64,000 nucleotides of DNA, taken from Poa pratensis. Taxonomy: Eukaryota > Streptophyta > Magnoliopsida > Poales > Poaceae. A program made the position numbers and the translations under genes. Shown piece by piece: positions 12,047 to 21,679 of this stretch. Each line of letters begins with the position of its first letter. Within the stretch, counting starts at the first letter, position 1. Under the pieces are notes generated by a model. That model was not told the DNA's origin and did not search any database. It saw only the letters and a list, made by a program, of their open reading frames with translations. The stretch is taken from positions 21,024,773 through 21,088,772 of the forward strand of contig CAMZMU010000111.1 in the NCBI GenBank assembly GCA_947311845.1, read 5' to 3'.

Positions 12047-13530
12047 CTACCGCTGCCTTCTTCTTGCTCGCTTCTTGCTCAGCTGCTTGAGGTCATAGCA
12101 GTTCTCCGTCGCATGGCCGCGCCTGTTGTGGTAGATGCAGAACGGGCGGTTGTCCACCTTTTTCTCGCCAGCCTGGGAGAGTCCTCGCGAACTGCTTGGC
12201 GTCGGGTTCGGCTGCCAGACAGCGGTAGGCTTGCGCTTTGTCTCGTCACGCCTCTTCTGGGTCTTGGATCCCTCGACAGGGTCGTCTGTCGAGCCCACCT
12301 TGACGAAGAGGAGCCCTTCTTCTGCCTTGGCGCACTTGTCTGCGATGTCGAAGAGCTTCACCACGGAGGAGAGGGTATCGTGGATGCCGAGCTTCTCGAG
12401 CATCCTGTGGTTGGTGACGCCCTCTCTGAAGGCCGCAATGACGTGCGAGTCCGGGATGTTCGGGATTTGTTGCGGACTTGGCTGAAGCGCTGGATGTACC
12501 TGCGGAGGGTCTCGCCAGGCTTCTGGCGCACAGCGCAGGTCGTTGTAGGTGAGGGCGCGCTCGTACGTGCCCTTGAAGTTTGCAACGAACTGCTGGCAGA
12601 GCTCCTCCCACGAGTCAATGGAGTCCTCGGGAAGGTTCAGGAGCCACGACAAGGCAGAATCCTTGAGAGCGTGGGAGAACCAGTTGGCCATGACCTTGTC
12701 GTCTCCCCCGCAGCTTGGATGGAGGTGGTGTAGAGCTGCAGAACTCGATGGGGTTGTTCGTGCCGTCGTAGCCCTTGGGTAGGTCAGGCCTGAACTTCTG
12801 TGGCCAGACGACGCGACGCAGGCTGCGGGTGAAGGCCGCGCATCCTGTGGCGTACGAGGCGACGCCACCCTGAAGAGCTCGGCGGTTCTGTCGCCCCGCT
12901 TGGCCGATTTCCTCGACGATGCGCTTCTGGAGGTCCTTCTGGCGCTCCATTTCCACCCGCGCGTCGGGGAGTCCGCTGCACGATTTGGCAATCGCGCGGC
13001 GAAGACGCGTGGGAGGCGGCCTTGTGGGCGCAGCGGAGGCGGACCTGGCGGAGGCGGCGGCGGTGGTGCGCCATGCGCGGCAGTCCCTGCGCGTCCGGAG
13101 TTGTGGTGCACCAGAGAGCGCGACGTCGCCGGAGCTGCGCGCGGCGCCGCGCGATGTCGACGAGGTGCTGGAGGCGGCCGAGCCAGTTGTCGTGCGCCTC
13201 GGCGGTGGGGCGGTAGCGGAAGAGCTCCGCGGCCATGAGCAGCGCGGTGTTCGGGCTGGGTGCTGGACGCCCAAGAGTGGAGGCGCTGTGGCGCTGGGAC
13301 GGATGCGAGGACTCAGCGTCCTCGCCGTGCCCGTGGTCGACGTCTTCGTCGAAGCGGTCGTCGTGGTGGCCGTCATCGTCCTCGGGGTGCTCCACACGCG
13401 GCTCAGCGGTGTTGCGCCCCGGCGCGGCTGGCACGGGGACGGCCGCGGGGTTGGTGGTGTTGGCAGCGGGCTCGGTGGTAGCCCTGCCTGACGCCCGCCG
13501 GGTGGCGCGAGCTGCGCGAGTGTCCGCCAT
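12047..13530 (-). pseudogene. gag of gypsy element B
   Basis: The probable start is the ATG at 13528-13530 (MADTRAARATRRASG…), just inside the primer-binding site. The first 248 codons and the later 354-codon segment (12047-13111) are in different frames. The core has VMANWFSHALKDSALSWLLN, DSWEELCQQFVANFKGTYER and FREGVTNHRMLEKLGI, a Retrotrans_gag-type domain. A degenerate zinc knuckle, FCIYHNRRGHATENCYDLK, lies near 12110. Gag would form the particle in an intact copy. Confidence 0.85.
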
Positions 13531-13566
13531 GGTGCAGAGGTCGTGAAGGTTGAAGACGCGCCTCAG

Positions 13567-13585
13567 CCCCTACCTGGCGCGCCAA
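13567..13585 (-). other. Primer-binding site of gypsy element B
   Basis: On the minus strand TTGGCGCGCCAGGTAGGGG follows the LTR terminus (…CTCCGACA) after one base. This is the expected position for tRNA priming. Confidence 0.75.
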
Positions 13586-13586
13586 T

Positions 13587-14626
13587 TGTCGGAGAATGAC
13601 TCCCACGAAACAGGGATGGTCAAGCTCACGAAGAGAGTTCGTGTAAGGGGCTGAACACGTTGGTCAAACAACCCTCAACCTGCACGGCGACGGTGCTCGT
13701 CGAGCATGAGGAGGGACATCACGACAGAGATGAACACCAGCCCGTACCCAGGTTCACGGCCCTCGTGTGGAGGTAACACCGCTACTCCTGCTTGTCTGTA
13801 TTGCACTGCTTATGGAGGTTACAGTACAATGAGCTTGCCGAGGGCTCTCTTTTGGCAATGGTGTGCACAAGGAAGGGGAACTGTGGTCTTCTTCTTCCTT
13901 GCGCGTAGGTGGCTAAGCTAGAATGAGAATGCGATCCTTGCTACGGTGGTGCACCTCCTCCTTTTATAGGCGCCCGGGCCTCTTCCCTGCGCTTGCGCGG
14001 TGGAAGGGCTACCACATGGCGACAGAAGGGGGAGCACGGTGCACCGCAGCCCAGCTGTCCATGGACGCGGTCCATGGGCATAAAGCTGATGCCTGTGGCA
14101 GAGAAACCACCGTCCATGCAGGACGGCCAGCTGGGGCTGCAGAGGAACGTGGGGGTGCCCACGGTGACGTTGGCCGTGGAGCGTTGCGCCGGCCGGTCCC
14201 CTTATCACCAAAGAGGAAATTCTTGTAGTCCGGTGCGGATGGCGCAGCTTTATTGACTCCTTTAATCACCAAAATGGCAACTGCGGCGTTGTCGTCACCG
14301 CGCGCAGAGGCGCGCGTCACTCTGCGGCCGCTGCAGAGCCCATGTGCGCTCTGCAGAAGGTTGCTTTGCAGCGGAGAATCCCCACGAGGGCTGGGATGCC
14401 TTGTGGAGGATTTGGCGTTGACCTCTCTCCAGGGGAGATCACCTTGAAGAGGGGGCAGCAGTGAGGAGGGCCTCCGCAGGCCTCTGCTGCCTCCAAAGCC
14501 TCACGAGGCGATTTGCCTCGCGAGTCTCTCCAAGCCGTAGGCTTGGTCCTTAGCGAAATTTGGCCATCGAGTGTCAAGGGCCGTGGAGGACAGGCCCGGC
14601 ACACCCTGGTTCTCACTGGGCCGACA
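13587..14626 (-). repeat. 5' LTR of gypsy element B (1040 bp)
   Basis: Termini on the plus strand are TGTCGG (13587) and CCGACA (14626), a perfect 6-bp terminal inverted repeat. A promoter TATAAAA lies at 13962-13968 on the minus strand. The flanking Sirevirus coding sequence resumes at 14627. Confidence 0.9.
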
Positions 14627-14631
14627 ATATC

Positions 14632-15041
14632 CACGGGTGTGTTGATGAATCTATGAACGTGGAGTTTGTCGAGGATAATGGCGCCCAAGCGGAGCATATT
14701 GATCATGATGATGTAGGTGATGAGGCTCCATCTCAAGCCATAAGAACTATGGGGATTGGAGAACTTATTCCTATTGAAGGACCTATTGATGATACTCGAG
14801 AAGAAGAAACAAGTTCTACTCAAGTTGAGCCATCCACCTCAATAGTTGATCAAGAAACTATCCAAGAACAAGAACATGATATTCATTCACATGATCAAGA
14901 AGATGGACAAGACCCACCCAACTCTAGTGGTGAACGAGAATTTAATGAACCACAACTCCAAGAACTCCACTTAGGGTTGACCATGAGCAAGATGAAGGCA
15001 ATGATGAAGATATTTGTGTTGGTGAAACAATTGGTCAAGCC
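14632..15041 (+). pseudogene. Sirevirus integrase-RT linker
   Basis: Coding continues directly from the element B insertion point with DESMNVEFVED, DEAPSQAIRTMGIGELIP and a Glu/Gln/Asp-rich stretch, typical of the acidic linker before RT in Sireviruses. A one-base frameshift near 14985 separates it from the RT ORF that overlaps its end. Confidence 0.75.
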
Positions 15042-16730
15042 ATGGAACGCCGGGTCATCCGACGTGCATCAAAATTGGATCATCTTTCCCACTTCAAAGA
15101 AAATATCCTTGGGAGTATTCGTACGGGTGTGTCCACACGCAAACAATTATCTAACTTTTGTGGTCATGTCTCTTGTTTGTCTAGCTTAGAACCTCTCAAG
15201 GTATATGATGCTCTTGAAGATATGGATTGGGTTGCGGCTATGCATGAAGAGTTGAACAACTTCGAGCGCAACAAAGTATGGTCATTAGTTGAAAAACCCA
15301 AAGACACATGCCATAATGTCATTGGAACCAAGTGGATATTTAAGAACAAGCAAGACTCACATGGTCAAGTCATCCGCAACAAAGCAAGATTGGTTGCACA
15401 AGGCTACACCCAAATCGAAGGAGTCAACTACGGTGAAACCTATGCCCCCGTTGCTAGACTTGAATCCATTCGCTTACTAATTGCTTATGCATCTACTCAT
15501 AATATTGTCTTATATCAAATGGATGTTAAAAGTGCTTGCTTAAATGGTCCACTAAATGAGTTGGTGTATGTTAAACAACCTCCGGGTTTCGAAGATCCTA
15601 AATTTCCTAACCACGTCTACTTACTACATAAGGCTCTTTATGGGCTCAAGCAAGCTCCACGTGCTTGGTATGATCATCTCAAGGAGTTCTTAGTAGACCG
15701 TGGCTTTGAAATTGGGGTAATAGATCCCACTCTTTTTACAAAAAGGGTAAATGGAGATTTTTTCGTATGCCAAATATATGTTGATGATATTATCTTTGGT
15801 TCCACTAACCGTGAATTTAGTGATCAAATTGGCAAGCTAATGACCAAGGAATTTGAGATGTCCATGATGGGAAAGTTGAATTATTTTCTTGGCTTTGAAA
15901 TCCACCAATTTCGAGAAGGAACATTCTTATGTCAAGCCAAATATATTAAAGACATGCTCAAGAAATTTGACATGAACAATGCCAAGCCATATAAGTTTCC
16001 CATGGACTCCAAGGCGGATCTTCACTTAGATCCGGATGGTAAGGAAGTTGATCAAAAGATTTATCGTTCTATGATTGGATCTTTGCTTTACCTTTGTGCA
16101 TCTAGACCGGATATTATGTTTAGTGTGGGTATGTGTGCAAGATTCCAATCAAGTCCTAGGGAAAGTCATGAAACCGCGGTTAAAAGGATTCTAAGATACT
16201 TGATGGATACTCCTAACTTTGGTCTGTGGTATCCCCAAGGCACAAGCTTTGATCTTGTAGGTTATTCGGATGCGGATTGGGCGGGTTGCAAAATGGATAG
16301 AAAATCAACTTCGGGTACTTGCCAATTCCTTGGTAGGTCCCTTGTGAGTTGGTATTCTAAGAAGCAAAATTGTGTGGCCTCGTCCTCCACCGAAGCCGAA
16401 TACATTGCCGTCGGAAGTTGTTGTGCACAACTATTATGGATGAGGCAAACTTTAAAGGATTATGGTGTCATTTGTGACAAAGTGCCTCTTTTATGTGATA
16501 ATGAAAGTGCCATCAAAATTGCTCACAATCCGGTTCTTCATGGGAAGACCAAGCATATTGAGATCCGGTATCATTTTATTCGAGATCATGTTGAGAAGGG
16601 TGATATTGCAATCAAGTATGTCAACACCAAGCTCCAACTCGCCGATATGTTCACAAAGCCTCTTGGTGAAGCAAGATTCAAGGAGTTGAGAGGAGAACTT
16701 AATGTGGTGGACATAAGCAATTGGATTTAG
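15042..16730 (+). CDS. Sirevirus pol C-terminal half: reverse transcriptase and RNase H
   Basis: An uninterrupted 562-codon ORF. The first residues are the end of the linker (NILGSIRTGVSTRKQLSNFC). The copia RT follows with NVIGTKWIFKNKQD (93-106), VAQGYTQIEGVNYGETYAPV (118-137), MDVKSACLNGPL (160-171), ALYGLKQAPRAWY (198-210) and the YVDD active site (246-249). RNase H follows with GYSDADWAGC (407-416), STEAEY (449-454) and the conserved C-terminal ADMFTKPL. No stop or frameshift lies in this half, so the element is younger than most neighbours, although the linker is broken upstream. The ATG chosen is internal to the polyprotein and not a natural start. Confidence 0.93.
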   Translation: MERRVIRRASKLDHLSHFKENILGSIRTGVSTRKQLSNFCGHVSCLSSLEPLKVYDALEDMDWVAAMHEELNNFERNKVWSLVEKPKDTCHNVIGTKWIFKNKQDSHGQVIRNKARLVAQGYTQIEGVNYGETYAPVARLESIRLLIAYASTHNIVLYQMDVKSACLNGPLNELVYVKQPPGFEDPKFPNHVYLLHKALYGLKQAPRAWYDHLKEFLVDRGFEIGVIDPTLFTKRVNGDFFVCQIYVDDIIFGSTNREFSDQIGKLMTKEFEMSMMGKLNYFLGFEIHQFREGTFLCQAKYIKDMLKKFDMNNAKPYKFPMDSKADLHLDPDGKEVDQKIYRSMIGSLLYLCASRPDIMFSVGMCARFQSSPRESHETAVKRILRYLMDTPNFGLWYPQGTSFDLVGYSDADWAGCKMDRKSTSGTCQFLGRSLVSWYSKKQNCVASSSTEAEYIAVGSCCAQLLWMRQTLKDYGVICDKVPLLCDNESAIKIAHNPVLHGKTKHIEIRYHFIRDHVEKGDIAIKYVNTKLQLADMFTKPLGEARFKELRGELNVVDISNWI

Positions 16731-17518
16731 TGGACTTCTTGCATACCTACCCATATTAGACGATATTCATTTGGTTTGGATGTAGGCATGGACATAGGGG
16801 GAGTGCGGTCCTAATCCATTGGACTATCCCTCCCCCCATTATGCCGAGAGTAAGAATTCATTTTGTCTCTATATTTTCATTTCATGAATTGTGAGCTTAA
16901 ATGACGAGTAGTGGCCGTGAACCCGAGATACATCTTCGCGGTGTCACACCACAAACTCATACATGGTGGCCTTGGCCACCGCCCTCTTCTTTATGAAGAG
17001 TTGGTTCTTTTCGGTCTTAATTGAAAATCATTTGGAATTATGGTCCTATTGTTGGTTTTATGGGAAAACCACTCATCTTGGCATTTCCTTGTTCGATTTT
17101 TGCAAGTTTGAGTGTGGGTACCAATGTCAGTTTGGCAATCTTATCCCAAGCCTATCTTTCCTAAAAACACTCCATCTTATGCACACAAGTCTTATTTTGA
17201 AACTGAGGAGAAAGGGTTTAGCAGGCCAGAATTTCTAACGAAATCCTGACAATCGGATTATCCGATCAAGACTTGCTCGGATTATCCGATCCAAGTCAAG
17301 ATCGGATTATCCGATTTGGCGGTTCGTCGCCTAATAGAGCAGGGGTCGGGGTGAAGGGCTCAGTCGAGCGTTTCTTCCACCCCGACCCTCTCTCTCCTCC
17401 AGCGCCGCCGCCTGCTTTCCCGCGCCTCCCCGGCATCTCCGGCCGTCCCCAACTCCGGCATTTGGCCGGATCTGGTGCTCCTCCTCCCCGGGAACCCGTT
17501 CACCAAGCTTTTTCCTCA
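16731..17518 (+). other. Sirevirus spacer between pol and envelope-like ORF
   Basis: Non-coding. It contains a polypurine-like ATAGGGGGAG near 16795 just after pol, and three CGGATTATCCG palindromes at 17252-17315. A GC-rich, C-rich stretch precedes the envelope-like start codon. Confidence 0.6.
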
Positions 17519-19358
17519 ATGGACGAGGGTAACTTCTTCTCTCTCATCTCATAGGTGTTCCTCACCTAGATCTTTGTAAGAAGTTGTTTTGGCTGGTGGT
17601 TGTGGTTCCCATTGGTACTTAGAACACTAGGCTAGCCCCCCTTATTGTCGATCTACTGCTAGACCTAGGACTTGAATCAATTTGTTGCTGCTAGATTCAG
17701 ATCGGATATTCCGATTCAGTCTGAACCGGATATTCCGACCAGTCGGATTATCCGAAATTGCACAGTGGTATTTTTTCAGCCACATTTTGATTTGTCCAGG
17801 ACTAAGTAGACTCAACTTAGGGATGCTCTCCTAGTGTACAATTGTACCATTCCTTGCTCTGTGACTTGTGTGTACTCATCTATGCTATCCATCTATTGCT
17901 CTATCTCACAGGTGGTTCGGGTAGTCGTGGTTCGGGTAGTCCTCCGAAGAAGCATGCTAGAAAAGATAAACTGCCAGCCAAGAAGAAGCAAGTTGCCACT
18001 AAACCTTCAAAGAAGGGCAAGGAAACTCGCCCCAACTACTTGACCATGCCACCGTTGACTATGCCCAAGTCCGTCAGTCCAACTGATATAGGAATGTGCC
18101 CAGAGATGAAAATATTGAAGATCCCAACTTCTGGTGCATGGAGCAGATCTATATATACAATGACATCTATAAGCATTATCTCACCCTATTCGCCCGATGC
18201 AGCCCTACAGAATGCGAGATATCAAGGCCAAGGCCAGTTATGCTCAAGCTGCAGATGTGATTGAACAGATGGGCATGGTTTCTCTCATTGAAAAGCAATG
18301 TCCCTACAATGTGCCACTGATTCTGCAGTTTTTCTCCACCTTGGTGATCGAGACTGACCATCAAAAGACCATGAAATGGATGACGGGTCGCACTCAGTGT
18401 ACATCCTCCTTTGCTCGGTTGGCTTCTCTTCTTGGCTATTCATCCTACCGCAGCAACCTTCCTCCTAGTGGTTACCGTATGCACACTGTTGAGAGGCCAA
18501 ATAAAAACATAATGAAGGACATGTATGGGGCTGGTGGAATTATTGGCCAAAAACAGGGCCTCCTGCCCCTCTATGACCAGCTTGTGATCATCTTCCGCTC
18601 AACTATTGCTCCCAGTGGAGGTAACAATGACAATATAGTTGCTCCTCTTGCCAATCTGCTTTGCCTTGCTAAGAAAATTGTTGAGAATGAAGACCTGAAG
18701 AGGATTTTAAAGTGGATGTGATGCATTTCATCTTTCGTGAGTTGTTTGACTCTATGGTCAGTGGGCTCACTATTCCGTATGCTCCTTACATCATGATGCT
18801 CATCAAGGACACTCTGAAGAACCACAACTTCAGCATGTATGATATGGAGCCCCATTCGTACAAAAGGGTTTATCAGAAGAGGAAACAGGTCATTCCATCT
18901 TCTGCTGCTGCCGCTCCTGCCCGAGGTTCCTTCATGGGTGATGCTCGTCGTGGCGCCACCCGTCAGTCTCCGGTTCCTTCCTCTGCTCCGCCCAAGAATC
19001 TGAACTGGTTCCAGCGGAACATCCTGTGCATGAATGCTGACATCCGGAGGGGACAGTATGACACTTATCTTAGGCAGGAGAACATTCTCAAGCACCTTCC
19101 TCGCCTCGCAGATGACCCCCAGCGCCTGCTCCTCTCTCTTATGATCAGTGGAACGAGGGCTCTCAGTTTCCATGGACTCAGCTTGAGTCTCATCTTCTAG
19201 AGACAGCTTCTGCTGGCCCTTCCCGGCCATCCTACACTCGTGCTCGTAATTATGAGTCTTCAGAAGAGGATGATGCTGAGTCTGAGGAAAATGATGGTGA
19301 TGATGATAATAATGGCGGTGACGATGATGATGATGACGATGCCTCGGAGTCGGAGTGA
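17519..19358 (+). pseudogene. Sirevirus envelope-like ORF with an apparent intron, frameshifted
   Basis: The start ATG at 17519 is followed by only three codons (MDE) and a consensus donor (GAGG/GTAACTT, 17528/17529). An acceptor CTCACAG at 17905-17911 joins in frame to GGSGSRGSGSPPKKHARKDK, a basic Lys-rich segment. The central part reads in shifted frames (18197-18721 with FSTLVIETDHQKTMKWMTGR; 18712-19200 with FIFRELFDSMVSGLTIPYAP). The tail is Ser/Asp/Glu-rich and stops at 19356-19358. Frame breaks occur near 18090, 18196, 18715 and 19165, so the copy is dead. This type of ORF sits where Sireviruses carry their envelope-like gene. I see no convincing transmembrane fusion protein, and the function is unknown. 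Confidence 0.6.
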
Positions 19359-19886
19359 TCTACTTGGGCCGTAGCATCGCTCTTTTCCCTTTTTGGCGTT
19401 TCGATGCCAAAGGGGGAGAAGTAGTTCTATTAAGTCTCCGTGTGGGATTTGCATGGGTTTCGGGCACAAGCATATGCTTTTACCATTCTTGTTGCGCTTG
19501 TGTCCATTTATGTCGAACTTATTCGTGTTGTGTTTTCATGTGAAACTTATGTGTGTGAACCTTTGTGCTTAAGTTATGAGACATATGGATTTCTTATATG
19601 GTTATGAGTTGTATCCTTGTGCTATGGTTTATCTCTACTCTATTGTGCACAAGGTATAGTCCTCTCTCAAAGCTCAACCTATTTTGATATGTCTCTCATG
19701 AAATTTCCCATCTAGTTTCCTCACTATTTGGAGGTGCCCTCTTCCTATATGTGTTGCATTTGCATTCCAATACAATTTAATTATATGCACACATTCAGGG
19801 GGAGCTTCTCATGTCTTAAGCTCGGGAATCTAGATAATATATAATTATGCTTTCCTTGCAAATCCTAGTGTTGTCATCTAACACAA

Positions 19887-19899
19887 AAAAGGGGGAGAT
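19887..19899 (+). other. Polypurine tract of the Sirevirus
   Basis: AAAAGGGGGAGAT lies directly before the LTR's TG at 19900. Similar tracts occur at about 19409 (AAAGGGGGAGAAG) and 19797 (CAGGGGGAG). Multiplied polypurine tracts are a known Sirevirus feature. Confidence 0.85.
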
Positions 19900-21098
19900 T
19901 GAAATGACATTTCTTAATCCCTTGTGTTTTGTGTGTTAGGCAACAACACTAGTGATGATTTAACATGTGAATCAAGTGATGCAGGTTTTAAGTGATTAAA
20001 ACATCTTTGCATCAAATCCAAAAAGGGAGTTGAAAAGAGCCAGTATTGTTGCTGAAGAAAATCGGATTATCCGATGTTGGAAGTTTCGGATTATCCGATT
20101 TGCAAAGTCTGCTGGAATTCTGCTAAGGACTAGAAGAAACCTCACACTGAAGTTATTCGGATTATCCGATGATCAGGATTTGCTGGAATTCTACTAAGGA
20201 CTAGAAGCAATTATCCGATTCCATCGGATAATCCGATGTTGACTTGGATCGGATTATCCGATTTACCTGTCTGCAACGGTTAGATTCTGGGAGCAGTATA
20301 TAAAGACCTTCTCCTACCTTGGAGAGGGTACCACGACCAGAACTGAATCCCCCACCATTGTTGAAAGCTTCAACTCCCTAGATCTCTCTCCCTACCCACC
20401 CAAACACCTTGTCCTTCTTGGACTTGGGAGAGATGGCCTAGATCTACACTTCCACCCAAGCGATTTGATTTTCCCCTCCGTTCTTGAGAGGGCTTGAAGC
20501 TTGTAAGTTCGTTGATACTTTGGATTGTCGTTGGTCGTTCTTGTGGCTTTGGGAGCCGCGGGGACTAGCCGGGAGCCTCCAATTAAGTTGTGGAGTCGTG
20601 CCCCGGCCTTGTGATTCTTGTGGCTTTGGGAGCCGCGGGAATTTGGTGAGAGCCTCCAATTCGGTTGTGGAGTGTGCCTCATCCTTGTAAAGGTTTGTTG
20701 CCGACCTCGAGGGCATCCTATAGTGGCTCGTGGAACTCCTCATCGGAGGATAACACGAGGGAGATACGGTGTGCCATATCAAGGCTATTCGGAGTTCACT
20801 TTGTGACTCCGCACCGCTCCAACGGAGACGTAGCTTCCATTGGGAAGTGAACTTCGGTAGAACATCTCCGCGTCACCGTGTGGTTATCTCTTAACCTTCC
20901 TTTACTTGTATTGCTAGCTTATCTTGTGTAGAATATCTTGCTAGCTTGTTTATTGCTCATCATATAGGATTGTTCACCTAGTTGCATATCTAGAGAACTT
21001 ATATTTGAGCAATTCCCAAATTTGTATCAAAAGAAAAAGAAAATTTGTAGTTGCCTATTCACCCCCCCTCTCTCTAGTCAACCTACTCGATCCTTTCA
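19900..21098 (+). repeat. 3' LTR of the Sirevirus (1199 bp)
   Basis: Termini are TGAAA (19900) and TTTCA (21098), a perfect inverted pair. A TATATAAA promoter box lies at 20297-20304. CGGATTATCCG-type palindromes cluster upstream of it at 20061-20262. The downstream flank is taggg. Confidence 0.9.
20061..20262 (+). promoter_or_regulatory. Palindrome cluster upstream of the Sirevirus LTR promoter
   Basis: About six copies of the near-palindrome ATCGGATTATCCGAT lie within 200 bp, ending 35 bp before TATATAAA. Positions include 20061-20075, 20086-20099, 20157-20170, 20221-20235 (inverted form) and 20248-20262. Palindromic LTR motifs are described for Sireviruses. I infer that these act as promoter binding sites. 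Confidence 0.7.
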
Positions 21099-21679
21099 TA
21101 GGGTCACCAGTAATTAACCAAGCTCCAACTTACATATTTCTATCTAACTCCCACCAAACTTAATCTGCACTGACAATTCCAAACAACACAAATACAAATG
21201 GGTAACGACTATGTGTAAGGCGCCTTACATTTGGCAAAAGTGTAGACACTAGGCATGACCACTCGTCCGTCCTAATTTTTTTTTTTTGCCAATGCGTACA
21301 CACGCGCGTGTGAGAAGAAATAGCTCCTTTTGCATGCATGCAAAAAAACAAAAGGCTGATGTCATCCCGCATTAAATGCAAATTCGATATTTTTAAAAAG
21401 TTTTGTAGCCTAAACCGTTTATCCGATTTACAATCCGTTTTCACCGCTGAGCTAGTCGCGACGAGATCTTCGAAACTAGATCCCATATTGACATATTCCG
21501 ACAACTTTTTTTTACCCAAAAGTTACCCACCCCGTATAATATAAGTTACCCAGGTTATAGTATGTAAGTTACCTGCCGTATTAACGAGTAGTTTTTTGGA
21601 TTGAAATAGAAACATTTTTTGTTGTTCTTCTCGATTTTTTCGAGTTTTGAAGTTATCAAACCTAGTTTTTCATAAGTGA

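Larger units (their letters stand above)
4570..14626 (-). mobile_element. Tat-lineage Ty3/gypsy retrotransposon B, interrupted by element A
   Basis: Minus-strand element. Right to left it has a 1040-bp 5' LTR (13587-14626), primer-binding site, gag, protease, RT/RNase H, a second RNase H, integrase, a non-coding stretch, and a long coiled-coil ORF on the opposite strand. The second RNase H domain between RT and integrase plus extra ORFs beyond integrase are hallmarks of the Tat lineage (Ogre/Retand/RIRE2/Grande type). Element A is inserted at 4569/4570, so the rest of the antisense ORF and the 3' LTR lie left of the window. The element landed in a Sirevirus coding region. The right-hand flank atatc (14627-14631) should be one copy of its 5-bp target duplication. 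Confidence 0.88.
14627..21098 (+). mobile_element. Sirevirus-type copia retrotransposon, 3' part
   Basis: Plus-strand Ty1/copia element visible from the integrase-RT linker to the end of the 3' LTR. The 5' part lies on the far side of element B, outside the window. It has copia pol order (RT then RNase H), a long envelope-like region after pol, repeated polypurine tracts of the AAAGGGGGAG type before the LTR, and palindromic CGGATTATCCG words in the LTR. These are established Sirevirus hallmarks. The 3' flank taggg (21099-21103) should be one target duplication copy. Confidence 0.9.

Noticed and set aside
12113..13546. Plus-strand ORFs opposite gag of element B
   Set aside because: They are antisense to a recognisable gag with no motifs of their own.
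17519..19358. True viral envelope glycoprotein
   Set aside because: No convincing signal peptide or fusion/transmembrane segment. The label envelope-like rests only on its position after pol.
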